The notes under the pieces were generated by a model that was given only the letters and a program-made list of their open reading frames with translations, was not told the DNA's origin and did no database searches. A stretch of DNA of 64,000 nucleotides from Aeriscardovia aeriphila. Its GTDB lineage: Bacteria; Actinomycetota; Actinomycetes; Actinomycetales; Bifidobacteriaceae. Below are positions 17,911-27,289 of this stretch, piece after piece. How positions within the stretch are numbered: position 1 is the first letter of the stretch; every line of letters starts with the position of its first letter. The stretch is from the NCBI RefSeq assembly GCF_002259595.1, contig NZ_MWWU01000005.1:1-64000 (forward strand), given 5' to 3'. Position numbers and translations under genes: made by a program.

Positions 17911-20063
17911 CCACGCCTGTTGATCCTGTTGAAAACTCTTCGTCGCTCAAGATTTCCACTGCTGCTGAAGCCCCTGAGCAGAAAACTGCTGCGCACCGTG
18001 CACGTGTGATTCGCGGGCGCGCCGGCCAGAGCAATGTGAGCGAGATCATCCCTCCTTTGCCGCCTACTCCCCCGCTGACGATTGGCGAGCCGCTGACTCC
18101 TCCTCCGGCCCCTCCAGCCGGTGAGGGTGATAACACACTGTTTGCTGCAGCGCTCACTCCGCCGGCGCCTCCTGCACCTGTTCCTGCGCCCGTCTCTGCG
18201 TCTGTCTCCGCGCCGGCGCGAGCACAAGTTGCGGAGTCTAAAACGCCTGCGCAAGCGTCTGCAGAAGCTCCAGCAGCAGCCTCCACCGCAGCCCGATACC
18301 CCGCAGCAGCCTCTGACGCCGCTTCCCACGATTCCGAAGCTTCGCGCATGGGCCGTAACTCGCTGATCATGGCGTCCGGCACTCTCGCCTCCCGCCTGAC
18401 TGGCCAGATTCGCACCATCCTTCTCGCCGCAGCCATCGGCGTGACCGGTGTCGCCGCAGACGCCTACCAGGTGGGCAGCCAGATTCCACAGATCTTCTTC
18501 AACTTGCTTTCCGGCGGCCTGATTAACGCTATTTTGGTGCCGCAGATCGTGCGCGCCTTCCAGCACAAGGATTTCGAAGACCGCATCAACAAGCTGCTGA
18601 CTCTCGCCATGACTGTTCTGCTCGGGTTCACAGCCGTGCTGGCCGCGCTCACCCCTCTGCTTGTTAATCTTTTTGTGTCCTCCGACTGGAACAACGCACA
18701 GCGTGCCCTCGCCAGCGCCTTTACCTTGTGGTGCATGCCACAGGTGCTGTTCTACGGAATTTACACAGTTTTGGGCCAGGTTTTGGCAGCGCGCGACCGT
18801 TTCGGCTTCTACTCATGGTCGTCGGTGGCGGCCAACATCGTGGCATGCGCGGGTTTCGGCTTGTTTATTTACCAATTTGGTAGCGCCAAGGAGCAGCCGA
18901 TCAGCTTCTGGACTACCGACAAGATTGCGTTAAGCGCCGGCGCCTGGACCTTAGGCGTCGCCGTTCAAGGCTTGTTGCTGTTCATTCCGCTGCTGCAAAT
19001 GGGCATTCATCCGCGCCTACGTTGGGGTGTGCGAGGCATTGGCTTGCGCTCTATGGGTCGTGTGGGTATTTGGACGCTGGGCATGGTGCTGCTCGACGAG
19101 GTGTTTGGCATTGTCAGCACGCGCATTTCCACGGGTGCTCCTATTGCAGGCGGCGATCGTTTGAATATCGCGGGTTCGCAGGCGTATAACCAGGCGTTCC
19201 AAATCTGGATTTTGCCGTATTCGCTGATCACCGTGTCGCTGGCGACGACGATTTTCCCGATTCTTTCGCGCGCGGTGGCGAAGAATGATTTGCACTCGGC
19301 TCAGCGTTCGCTCACGTCTACTTTGCGCACGTCTGGCGTGATTATGGTGTTCTTCTCGGCGGCTTTCATCGCTTTCCCGGTGCCGATTGTGCGCGCGCTT
19401 CTGCCTTCTGTTTCGGTGCATGATGCGAATTTGATCGCGGTGGCAATCTATGGCCTGGCGTTGAACTTGCCGATGGCGTCGATCACGTTGCTGTTGCGTC
19501 GCGCGTTCTTCGCGTTTGAGGATGGTCGTTCGCCGTTTATTGTGTCGTTGGTGATGATGGTGGTTGAGGTGGTCTGCCTGGTCACGTTTACCCGCTTGGT
19601 GCCGCCGTATTATTGGGTTGCCGTGGTGGGTGCGACGACGATTATCGGTAACACGTCGTGCATTCCGATCGCTTTGTTCTTGTTGCGTCGTCACTTCTCT
19701 GAACCGTTGCAGTTGGGTTCGCTCGTCCTCTTGCACCTCAAGGCTGGCCTGGCTGCTGCTGCGGATGGTGTGCTGGGCTGGTTCCTTTCCCGCGCGCTGA
19801 CGGCTTTGCTCGGCGCAAGCACCGCTGCTCATGGGCATTTGGGTTGGGTGCAGTCGCTGGTGGTGTGCGCGATTACTGGCGTGGTGATGTTGGCTGCGTA
19901 CATCGTGTTGTGCAAGCTGTTGCGCATTGCGGAAATCACGTCGTTCTTGGCTGTTGTGGCGCGTAAAGTTCCTGGTTTGTCGCGCATTCCTGGCTTTACG
20001 AGGTTGGTGGGAGATTATCAGTCTGCCAATTCAGCTGCGGTTGCGAACCCGAAAAACGTGTGA
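17907..20063 (+). CDS. murJ: Lipid II flippase MurJ
   Basis: MurJ moves lipid-linked peptidoglycan precursor across the membrane. After a ~145-residue cytoplasmic Ala/Pro/Glu-rich N-terminus, the membrane core begins at NSLIMASGTLASRLTGQIRT, with the conserved AYQVGSQIPQIFFNLLSGG region and about fourteen hydrophobic segments. The mycobacterial homologue carries an intracellular pseudokinase on the same chain; here that part is the next separate gene. The GTG start overlaps the upstream stop by 4 bases. One GATTATCAG copy (20013-20021) is read as Asp-Tyr-Gln near the C-terminus. Confidence 0.93.
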   Translation: MTTPVDPVENSSSLKISTAAEAPEQKTAAHRARVIRGRAGQSNVSEIIPPLPPTPPLTIGEPLTPPPAPPAGEGDNTLFAAALTPPAPPAPVPAPVSASVSAPARAQVAESKTPAQASAEAPAAASTAARYPAAASDAASHDSEASRMGRNSLIMASGTLASRLTGQIRTILLAAAIGVTGVAADAYQVGSQIPQIFFNLLSGGLINAILVPQIVRAFQHKDFEDRINKLLTLAMTVLLGFTAVLAALTPLLVNLFVSSDWNNAQRALASAFTLWCMPQVLFYGIYTVLGQVLAARDRFGFYSWSSVAANIVACAGFGLFIYQFGSAKEQPISFWTTDKIALSAGAWTLGVAVQGLLLFIPLLQMGIHPRLRWGVRGIGLRSMGRVGIWTLGMVLLDEVFGIVSTRISTGAPIAGGDRLNIAGSQAYNQAFQIWILPYSLITVSLATTIFPILSRAVAKNDLHSAQRSLTSTLRTSGVIMVFFSAAFIAFPVPIVRALLPSVSVHDANLIAVAIYGLALNLPMASITLLLRRAFFAFEDGRSPFIVSLVMMVVEVVCLVTFTRLVPPYYWVAVVGATTIIGNTSCIPIALFLLRRHFSEPLQLGSLVLLHLKAGLAAAADGVLGWFLSRALTALLGASTAAHGHLGWVQSLVVCAITGVVMLAAYIVLCKLLRIAEITSFLAVVARKVPGLSRIPGFTRLVGDYQSANSAAVANPKNV

Positions 20064-20209
20064 AGACAGCTTGCCTATAGCCCCTGCTCACCCTTTTTCG
20101 TGAGCCGTTGCGAGTAACATAGCGATGAGTGTAGGGATAAGTGTCCCTGCAGTGCGTCGGGCGCCGGCGCGTTGGATTAACTGGCAAGTGCTGTGGCAGG
20201 AGCGGCTTC

Positions 20210-22747
20210 ATGATTCCGGCAATTGGTGACACCATCAACAACCGTTACACGCTCATCGCTCAATTCCGTTCCCATCCGGGTTTGAACGCTTGGCTTGCCA
20301 ATGATCACACCCTGAAGCGCGACTGCCAGTTGTACATTGTTTCCGACCAGACGAAGCTCACGCAGATTAACGCGATTGCTTCGACTTTGGTGCTCACTCA
20401 GTCGCCGCTGTTCACTCCGGTTTTCACTTTTTCGCGTCAGGACGGCGTTCTGGTTATTGTGACGGGCACTGAGCCGGGCGTGAGTTTGCATAACTTTTTG
20501 GCTGCTTCGAACCATAAGCCTCTGTCGCAGCGCGCTATTCGCTCCATTATTTCTGAGATTATCAGCGCGTGCCGCACTCTCGTCGACTCGGTGATTGTAC
20601 ATAACGGTTTGGGCTCTCGCGTGGTGCGTTTAACCGATCAGGGTATTCGTATTGCTGATACGACGGTGTCGCCGTTCCTCGCTCCTCAGGTTGATTTGAC
20701 GGCTCATCGTGGCAATTTGGAAGCGACGATGGTCAGCCAGATTGCGGGCATTCTCTTTGAAATGATTACGGGCAGCGAGTATGACCTCAATGATCATGCG
20801 GGTATGGCTCAGCTGTTGAGCAATTTGCGAGGCCAGGTGCCTGCTGAGTTTCTGGCAATCTGCACGCGAGGCCTGGGCTTTACCGGTTCGGAGACGGGCT
20901 TGGCAACCTCTCGCGCAATCGTTCCGATTTTGACGTTGAATGAGCTGCAGATTCTCGTGGGTGACGCTCCGGCAGTGAAGGAGCTTCCTGCTGACGAGTA
21001 TGACATTCCTGCTGCTCAGGGTTCGGCTTCTATTTCTACGGTTCCTCTAGTTCATGTGAGCATGGGAACTGTAGTGGATATTCCCAATTCTTTGGCTGCT
21101 GCTGGCGTTGTGGAGCAGGCTCGCCCGACGGTATCGCCGTGGCGTGCGTCTGACTTGTTGTTCAACGGCCAGGAGGCTGTTCAGGAGGTGAACCCGACCC
21201 AGGGTTTGGCAGGCTTCTCCTCGGCTAGCCCGGTTTCTGGTTCTGCTGCTGGCCTCGGTTCTGGCCTCGGTGCTGCGGCTGCTGGTTTGGGAGCTGCCGG
21301 TGCGAATAGCCTCAAGGCTGCCAGCACGAACCCTTACGTCACTTCTGGGCCTTATGGTTCGGCCGCCTCGCTCAACTCTGGCTCGTATTCTGCTGCAAAC
21401 TCGTACGGCCCTGCGTCTGCTGCAGGTTCAGCTGCTGCAGGCTCAGCGACTCCAGGCTCTGCTACCCTAGGCTCGACCGCTACAGGCTACCCCGCTTCTC
21501 GTTACGCAGCTGCCCAGTCCGCGTCCGCACCGGGCATGTCCGCCAACTCGCCGGCTTCCGCGGCCCAGCTGCCCGCTTCTGCAGGCCTCGCTTCGGCTGC
21601 TGGCGATGAGACGATCGTAAGCTCGGATGAGACGATGATCTCTCCTTCCTTGGCCGAGCTGTCCCACAAGTCGCAGGCTGCAAATCCGGCTCAGGCCGCT
21701 GGCGACGAAACCATCCTCTCTTCTCAGCCTCTCGTTTCGCCCGAGATTAACAGTACTGACGAAACCATCATTTCTCGTCCTGTCACCTCTACTGCTTCAG
21801 CTCACCCTGCAGCGGATGAGACTTTGTATGACGCGCATCTCTTCCCTGCACAGCCTGCGCAGAATGCGCATGCAGGCGCTGCACAAAGCCCAGCACAAGC
21901 AGGCCAACCAGGCCAGTTCGGCGCGCAAGCTCAGCCTGGCCAGCCAGCAGCTTCGTCTGCTCATCGCGTCACCAGCTCGCAGCCGGTGCAGTACGTGCAA
22001 GCAAGCTCTCACCCTGCGGTTGCAGCTGAGCAGGAAGCTCCTCGCCGCGGGCACACCTTCCTCAAGCACTTCCTGATCGTGCTCATCGTCGTGGTAATCT
22101 TGGTGGCTGGTGCTTACTACGGCGTGAAGTCGCTGGGTTTGGGCAGCTTCTCCATCATTCCTTCGACGTCATCGTCGCAAAAGGAAAAGTGGAATTTGGA
22201 TGTGAACGACGCTCCTGCTATTGACCAGAGGGGTGTGCCGTCCAAGAAGGATACTTCCGAGGAGAAGAAGCCTGCTACGAGCGACTCGGCGAAGAAGTCG
22301 ACGACGGAGAAGAAGCAGACTGCGAAGACGGAAATGTCGGGTGCTGTTACGCATGATGCCAAGCAGGCGACTGGTGTTCCTGCGCCGGTGGAGACGACCC
22401 CGGAGAATACGAACCCGTATTCGATCCGTCAGATCCGCGTGTTTGTTCCGGCGAATACGAATGAGGCTCGCGCTATTCACATTCAGCTGTCTCAGCCGGA
22501 GGACGTGTCCCGCATCACGTTCTCTTTGGCGTCGGGAGATTCCAGCTTCACTGGTAATCTCTATGTGAACTCGACGATGGAGAACCCGAAGAATGGCAGT
22601 TCGGTGGCGAGCGTGACCTTCCAGCCGGCCGGTAAGGAGACGACGGTTCAGTTCTCCAAGCAGCATACGCAGGACCTCGTCATCTACTGCGACAACCCTG
22701 GCCAGAGCGGCATTCAGCTGAACTTCACCAGCCTGAAGGTGTACTGA
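20210..22747 (+). CDS. Pseudokinase-like membrane protein linked to MurJ
   Basis: An 845-residue protein with a kinase-like fold at residues ~1-255 that lacks the catalytic HRD and DFG residues (the region reads VIVHNGLGSRVVRL...IRIADT). A long Ala/Ser/Pro/Gln-rich linker follows, then one membrane helix near residues 618-642, and an extracytoplasmic beta-sandwich-like C-terminal domain. This parallels the pseudokinase-TM-extracellular part fused to MviN in mycobacteria, which binds FHA proteins when phosphorylated. Five Asp-Glu-Thr sites in the linker (T468, T475, T501, T519, T538) could be phosphosites. ATG 20210 follows AGGAG; the longer frame from 20141 has no such support. A GATTATCAG copy lies at 20557-20565. 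Confidence 0.82.
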   Translation: MIPAIGDTINNRYTLIAQFRSHPGLNAWLANDHTLKRDCQLYIVSDQTKLTQINAIASTLVLTQSPLFTPVFTFSRQDGVLVIVTGTEPGVSLHNFLAASNHKPLSQRAIRSIISEIISACRTLVDSVIVHNGLGSRVVRLTDQGIRIADTTVSPFLAPQVDLTAHRGNLEATMVSQIAGILFEMITGSEYDLNDHAGMAQLLSNLRGQVPAEFLAICTRGLGFTGSETGLATSRAIVPILTLNELQILVGDAPAVKELPADEYDIPAAQGSASISTVPLVHVSMGTVVDIPNSLAAAGVVEQARPTVSPWRASDLLFNGQEAVQEVNPTQGLAGFSSASPVSGSAAGLGSGLGAAAAGLGAAGANSLKAASTNPYVTSGPYGSAASLNSGSYSAANSYGPASAAGSAAAGSATPGSATLGSTATGYPASRYAAAQSASAPGMSANSPASAAQLPASAGLASAAGDETIVSSDETMISPSLAELSHKSQAANPAQAAGDETILSSQPLVSPEINSTDETIISRPVTSTASAHPAADETLYDAHLFPAQPAQNAHAGAAQSPAQAGQPGQFGAQAQPGQPAASSAHRVTSSQPVQYVQASSHPAVAAEQEAPRRGHTFLKHFLIVLIVVVILVAGAYYGVKSLGLGSFSIIPSTSSSQKEKWNLDVNDAPAIDQRGVPSKKDTSEEKKPATSDSAKKSTTEKKQTAKTEMSGAVTHDAKQATGVPAPVETTPENTNPYSIRQIRVFVPANTNEARAIHIQLSQPEDVSRITFSLASGDSSFTGNLYVNSTMENPKNGSSVASVTFQPAGKETTVQFSKQHTQDLVIYCDNPGQSGIQLNFTSLKVY

Positions 22748-22801
22748 GTTCAGAGGCATGCGGCGAACCAGCGTGAACGCTCATGAGGCGCACTGAGTTC
22801 G

Positions 22802-22900
22802 TTACTTTTCCAACCCGAGGATTTTCTCTGCGTCCTCGAGGCTGATGGTTCGCATGCGGCCAGCGCGATAGTCTTCTACCTGCTGGAGTTCGGAATTCAC
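22802..22900 (-). CDS. Tiny ORF, possible antitoxin-like fragment
   Basis: A 32-codon frame opening with GTG and preceded by AAGGATGGGAA, which is a fair ribosome site. The peptide ends RTISLEDAEKILGLEK, a style seen at the ends of type II antitoxins, but too short to assign. The surrounding 300-base gap between the pseudokinase gene and trxB holds nothing else I can name. It may be a remnant or chance. Confidence 0.3.
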   Translation of the reverse strand: MNSELQQVEDYRAGRMRTISLEDAEKILGLEK

Positions 22901-23047
22901 TTCCCATCCTTACTTGTAATTTCTCACACTCTCATCTACAGTCCCCTCGCATCTCATCCTCTTGCAAATTTATTCCCGAAAATCGGCTTGTGAGCCTCGG
23001 GGCGAAAAATCAGATTTTGTACGTTTGTACCCGCTAAAGTAGGGGAC

Positions 23048-23998
23048 ATGTCGAATGAGTCTCAGAATGTGCAAAATGCTGTAATTATTGGTTCCGGCCC
23101 AGCAGGCTACACCGCAGCCATTTACTTGGGCCGCGCAGGCTACAAGCCTGTCATGTACACCGGCGCACTCGAACCAGGTGGTGCGCTGATGAACACCACT
23201 TTGGTGGAGAACTTCCCTGGCTTCCCTGAAGGCGTTGATGGCCCGGTGCTCATGGAAAACATGAAGAAGCAGGCCGAAAAGTTTGGCGCTACTTTCGTCA
23301 CTCAGGACGTCGCTTCCGTCGACCTCACCCGCGAGGACGGCTTGAAAGCTCTCACTTTGGACGATGACACTGTCGTTCTCACCAAAACGGTGATCGTTTC
23401 CACTGGCTCCTCGTACCGCCACTTGGGCGTTCCTGGCGAGGAGGAACTCGGCGGCCTCGGCGTCTCCTACTGCGCAACCTGCGATGGCTTCTTCTTCCGC
23501 AATAAGCGCGTCTTCGTGGTCGGTGGCGGCGACTCTGCCTTTACTGACGCCCTCTTCCTCACTCGTTTTGCTGAGGTCACACTCATTCACCGTCGCGAAG
23601 GCTTCCGCGCCTCCCAGGTGATGGTTGAGCAGGCCAAGCAGAACCCGAAGCTTCATTTCATGCTCAATTCGGTGGTGACGAAAGTTAATGGCAACGGCAA
23701 GGTCGAGTCGTTGACGGTCAAGAACACCCAGACGGGCGAAGAGCAGGAAGTTGGTGCTGACGGCGTGTTTGTCGCTATCGGTTCGAACCCGGCGACGGGC
23801 TTCTTGGGTGGTCAGCTTGCCACTGATGACGCCGGTTATATCGTTACAGAAGGCGGCTCGTCTCGCACGTCGGTGAAGGGCGTTTTCGCTGCTGGTGACG
23901 TTGCTGACCCGGTTTACCGCCAGGCCATTTCCGCTGCTGGCATGGGTTGCCGTGCCGCTCTTGACGCTCAGGAGTACCTCGACAACCTCAACGCTTAA
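23048..23998 (+). CDS. trxB: Thioredoxin reductase
   Basis: An NADPH-dependent flavoprotein that reduces thioredoxin. The FAD loop IIGSGPAGYTAAIYLGRAGY is at the N-terminus, the redox pair CATC is at C142 and C145, the NADPH loop VVGGGDSAFTDALFL follows, and the FAD-closing GVFAAGDVAD is near the end. At 316 residues it has the normal length. The position next to parB at the origin is standard for actinobacteria. A GATTATCAG motif starts one base after the stop. Confidence 0.97.
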   Translation: MSNESQNVQNAVIIGSGPAGYTAAIYLGRAGYKPVMYTGALEPGGALMNTTLVENFPGFPEGVDGPVLMENMKKQAEKFGATFVTQDVASVDLTREDGLKALTLDDDTVVLTKTVIVSTGSSYRHLGVPGEEELGGLGVSYCATCDGFFFRNKRVFVVGGGDSAFTDALFLTRFAEVTLIHRREGFRASQVMVEQAKQNPKLHFMLNSVVTKVNGNGKVESLTVKNTQTGEEQEVGADGVFVAIGSNPATGFLGGQLATDDAGYIVTEGGSSRTSVKGVFAAGDVADPVYRQAISAAGMGCRAALDAQEYLDNLNA

Positions 23999-24007
23999 GA
24001 TTATCAG
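23999..24007 (+). repeat. Dispersed motif GATTATCAG (after trxB)
   Basis: Exact 9-mer beginning one base after the trxB stop codon, in the context TTAAGATTATCAG. Confidence 0.75.
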
Positions 24008-24030
24008 TTTGCTTTCTCACCCGCCTCGAA

Positions 24031-24046
24031 TGTTTTTCGTGAAACA
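24031..24046 (-). promoter_or_regulatory. Variant parS-like site
   Basis: On the minus strand it reads TGTTTCACGAAAAACA, which differs from the widespread ParB target TGTTTCACGTGAAACA at two central right-half positions. It lies between trxB and parB. The identical sequence occurs three more times near jag. Confidence 0.55.
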
Positions 24047-24123
24047 CTCCGGTTTTTTCGTTTCACTACATTCCGCTGCAGGGACAAATGGGTAAACTGA
24101 AAGCAGATACCTTGCGAATAGAG

Positions 24124-24157
24124 AAAACCGGCAGGCGCATCAGCGTCTGCCGGTTTT
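24124..24157. terminator. Bidirectional terminator between trxB and parB
   Basis: Arms AAAACCGGCAG and CTGCCGGTTTT (11 bases, perfect, with GCGC/GCGT extending the stem) flank a short loop. The flanking A and T runs serve both the rightward trxB and the leftward parB transcripts. Confidence 0.85.
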
Positions 24158-24166
24158 GTCGTCTTA

Positions 24167-26017
24167 TCACACCCAGCCGTCGCCAGCTTCTGACTTTGTC
24201 GACATCAGCATGCTGGTAATCCTGTCAAGCTCTTCTTTCGAAGAGAAGGTGATTTCAATGCGGCCCTTGTTTTCTGTTCCGCGCATCGTCACCTTCGTGT
24301 CGAAGTGGTTTTCCAAACGAGTTGGCCAGCCCGATTGCTTCCAGAAGAACGCGCGCGAGCGAATATGGTCTTGCTTCGACGGGTCAGCGTCGAGAGCAGC
24401 CAGCGTGACGAGCTCTTCTGTGGAGCGGACGGAAAGCCCCTCTTTGACAATCTTTTGGGCGAGCTTTTCCATCGTCGCCGGGTCCTTGAGCGAGAGCAGA
24501 GCGCGAGCGTGACCAGCAGTCAAAACTCCAGCAGCCACGCGCTTTTGCACGTTTGGCGGCAGCTGAAGCAGACGAAGAGTGTTGGCGATTTGTGGGCGTG
24601 ACTTGCTGACAGCTTGAGCAAGCTTTTCCTGGGTCAGGCCGAAATCTTCCATCATCTGCTGATATGCTGCGGCCTCTTCCAGCGGGTTGAGCTGGACGCG
24701 CTGCAAGTTCTCCAGCAGGGCTTCGCGCAGCATTTCCACGTCAGAAGTGGTGCGCACGATGGCTGGAACGCGCTGCAAACCAGCGAGTTTGCTGGCCCTT
24801 AAACGCCTCTCACCCATGATGAGCTCGAAGCGAGCGCCATCCTGGTAGCGAGGGTCATCCTCGGAGATTTCGCGTACGACGATCGGCTCGAGAACACCCA
24901 CCTGCTGGATGGAGCCAGACAGCTGCTCGAGGTCCTTTTCGTCGAAGATGGTTCGCGGCTGCTTCGGGTTCGGCACCACGCTTTCTGCGGGTACTTCCTC
25001 GTAGCGAGCGTGTGGGATCGGGCGCAATGCCTCGTCGTCAGCAGCTTGACCGTTGTCAGCGTTGTTGCCATTCTCAGCTGCTGCCTCAGCGGTTTCAGCT
25101 GGAGCAGCTTCTGCGACTTTGTTGCTCTTCTCCTGCTCAGCTGCTGCCTCAGTGACAGCCCCAGTCACGTTTGCTGCAACTTCAGCATTGGCCTTCCCCA
25201 CTTGAGAAGTTGCTTCAGCCTTTTCAACAACCTCAGGTTGAGCGTTATCAGCGGCCGCAGTTGGCGTTGCAACCGTTTTCGCTTGCTCTGCCTGAGCAGC
25301 CTTCGGGGTGAGGTCGAGGGAATCGTCACCGAAGAAGATGTCCGATGGGCGGCGGGAAATCTCATCCCAGCTTGGCAGGTGCTTGCGGCGAGCACTCTTG
25401 CGAGCGGAACCGGTGGAAGAACCAGCTGCCTTCTTCTGTTCGGCGAGATTGGCCTTCACCTTGTTCACGCGCTTGGCTGGCTTCGCCGGCGTAGAAGGCT
25501 CAGAAGTTGCAGAAGGCTGAGCAGCAGAAGCTTCAGCGCCACCCTGAGCGGCAGCATTTTCCGCTGCAGCCTGAGCAGGTGCAGATGGCTTGGCAGCTTG
25601 CTGAGCTGGTGCGTTTTCGTTGACGTCAGCGGTGAAAGCGTACATCGGAGCGGTTGGTGCCATGCCGGGGCCGGTTGGCAAGCTGCTCGTGTTGACGTCG
25701 GAAATACCGGGGTTGAGAACTGGGTGTGCCCGCCTGGCGTTGAGTGGTGCTGGGGAGACTTGTGCAACGAGAGGGGCTTGGCCCACTACTGCGCTGTCTG
25801 CGCCACCATTTGCACCGTGAACAGCACCGCCTAAAGCGCCACTGTTCACGCCAGCAATGACACTATTCGCACCCTGCAGGCCTGCAACGCCTTGTTCGCC
25901 TTGCTGTGCAGCGTCTGCTGGCTTGTTTGCAGCAGTTACTGGCTTCTTTTTCTTATCTGGCTCGAGATTTGGGAACAGTGCTCCCAGGCCCTTGCCTAAA
26001 CCAAGATGTGCCGCCAT
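24167..26017 (-). CDS. parB: Chromosome partitioning protein ParB
   Basis: The centromere-binding CTPase that loads at parS and is acted on by ParA. The N-terminal peptide LGLGKGLGALFP, typical of the ParA contact, is at residues 5-16. A very long Ala/Glu/Gln-rich linker of about 310 residues comes next. The ParB core then begins near residue 330 (VPNPKQPRTIF, GERRLRASKLAGLQRVPAIV, ALLENLQRVQLNPLEEA), with the helix-turn-helix TQEKLAQAVSKSRPQIANTLR and the C-terminal dimer region. At 616 residues it is nearly twice the usual size because of the linker. The ATG follows AAGGGGCAGGT, and parA ends 9 bases upstream. Confidence 0.95.
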   Translation of the reverse strand: MAAHLGLGKGLGALFPNLEPDKKKKPVTAANKPADAAQQGEQGVAGLQGANSVIAGVNSGALGGAVHGANGGADSAVVGQAPLVAQVSPAPLNARRAHPVLNPGISDVNTSSLPTGPGMAPTAPMYAFTADVNENAPAQQAAKPSAPAQAAAENAAAQGGAEASAAQPSATSEPSTPAKPAKRVNKVKANLAEQKKAAGSSTGSARKSARRKHLPSWDEISRRPSDIFFGDDSLDLTPKAAQAEQAKTVATPTAAADNAQPEVVEKAEATSQVGKANAEVAANVTGAVTEAAAEQEKSNKVAEAAPAETAEAAAENGNNADNGQAADDEALRPIPHARYEEVPAESVVPNPKQPRTIFDEKDLEQLSGSIQQVGVLEPIVVREISEDDPRYQDGARFELIMGERRLRASKLAGLQRVPAIVRTTSDVEMLREALLENLQRVQLNPLEEAAAYQQMMEDFGLTQEKLAQAVSKSRPQIANTLRLLQLPPNVQKRVAAGVLTAGHARALLSLKDPATMEKLAQKIVKEGLSVRSTEELVTLAALDADPSKQDHIRSRAFFWKQSGWPTRLENHFDTKVTMRGTENKGRIEITFSSKEELDRITSMLMSTKSEAGDGWV

Positions 26018-26026
26018 ACCTGCCCC

Positions 26027-27145
26027 TTACTCGGCTTCGTGGAGGGTGGCTCCACTACCAGTCTCACTACCAGAATTATCGCTGCCAGCCGCGTCCGCTT
26101 CAGCACCAGCACCCGAATCGCTGCCAGCCGCGCCTTGGGAAGCGTTACCAGTATTGCCCGCTGGCTGGTGTGGCCTGACAGTGACTGGATGTGCATTCCC
26201 CCGCATGGCAATCTCGAGGGCTGCTTCTCGGTAAGCTATAGCTCCCGAAGACTGAGGGTTGTAAGTAATTACTGTTTGGTCGTGGCTGGGCGCCTCCGAG
26301 ACGCGAACGCCGCGAGGAATGATGGTTTTGAGCAGCACGGTCGGGTAATACTGCTCGATTTGAGAATAGACTTCCCTACTCAGTACGGTTCGTCGGTCAA
26401 ACATGGTGACCAACATCATGGAGATTACCAGTTGCGGGTTGAACATCTGCTGCACGTTTTGAATCGACTGCAGCAGCATCTTCAAACCTTCGAGCGCGTA
26501 GTATTCGGCCTGAATCGGGATGAGAACCTCTTCGGCCGCGCACAGGCAGTTGAGCACGAGCAGGCCCAAGCTTGGCCCGCAGTCGATGAACACGTATTCG
26601 TAGCGCTTACCGCATGTTTTGAGGTATTCGGCCAGGGCGTTGCGCAAGAACTGGACGCGCACTGTGCCGTCGTCGTAACCGGCAAGCTCGAGCTCTGCAC
26701 CGGAAAGGTTGATGTTCGAAGGCACGACGTCGAGGGTTGGGAACATAGGGCATTGCTGAACGGCGTCGGCGAGCGGGATCTCGCCTTCCAAAGCGTTGTA
26801 CATGCTCGGCTGGTTGGGGTCGTCGTGAGGGATGCCGAGAGCGGTAGAGGCGTTGCCCTGCGGGTCCATGTCGAGGACGAGCACGTTGAAGCCCTTTTCT
26901 GCGTAGGCTGCTGCCAGGTTCACCACGGTTGTCGTCTTACCCACGCCACCTTTTTGGTTGGCGACGGCGATGACGCGCGTGTACTGAGGATGCGGGAACT
27001 TCGTGTTCTGAATGGCATGGAATTGTTGAGTTTCCGTTGCCAGTTCAGAGCCGAGGGACTCGCCATCGGAGAACATATGACGCAGAAACTCTTCAGCAGA
27101 ACTGTCGTTCATACTCTCAGAGGTTTCACGGGAATCATGTGCCAC
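26027..27145 (-). CDS. parA: Chromosome partitioning ATPase ParA
   Basis: A ParA/Soj deviant-Walker ATPase that moves ParB-parS complexes. The loop VANQKGGVGKTTTVVNLA is near residue 61, with DMDPQGNAST and DCGPSLGLLVLN following. The 372 residues include a ~55-residue N-terminal extension and a ~50-residue Gly/Ala/Ser tail that are not part of the core. The GTG at 27145 is chosen because AAGGTAGAG is well placed before it; ATG 27112 is an alternative. It forms an operon with parB. Confidence 0.95.
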   Translation of the reverse strand: MAHDSRETSESMNDSSAEEFLRHMFSDGESLGSELATETQQFHAIQNTKFPHPQYTRVIAVANQKGGVGKTTTVVNLAAAYAEKGFNVLVLDMDPQGNASTALGIPHDDPNQPSMYNALEGEIPLADAVQQCPMFPTLDVVPSNINLSGAELELAGYDDGTVRVQFLRNALAEYLKTCGKRYEYVFIDCGPSLGLLVLNCLCAAEEVLIPIQAEYYALEGLKMLLQSIQNVQQMFNPQLVISMMLVTMFDRRTVLSREVYSQIEQYYPTVLLKTIIPRGVRVSEAPSHDQTVITYNPQSSGAIAYREAALEIAMRGNAHPVTVRPHQPAGNTGNASQGAAGSDSGAGAEADAAGSDNSGSETGSGATLHEAE

Positions 27146-27196
27146 GACTCTACCTTCCGTCCTTCTTACCGTTTACTCACGTTTCTCAACGCTTCA

Positions 27197-27205
27197 GATT
27201 ATCAG
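27197..27205 (+). repeat. Dispersed motif GATTATCAG (rsmG-parA gap)
   Basis: Exact 9-mer in the gap between rsmG and parA, continuing as TGCGC like other extended copies. A short hairpin (AGCCCG/CGGGCT, 27214-27232) lies next to it. Confidence 0.75.
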
Positions 27206-27289
27206 TGCGCTACAGCCCGCCTTCGCCGGGCTCGCCCGCTGCGAGCGATGCGCTCGCTGTGGCTGCTCGCCACTCTCGCGGCCCGTCGT

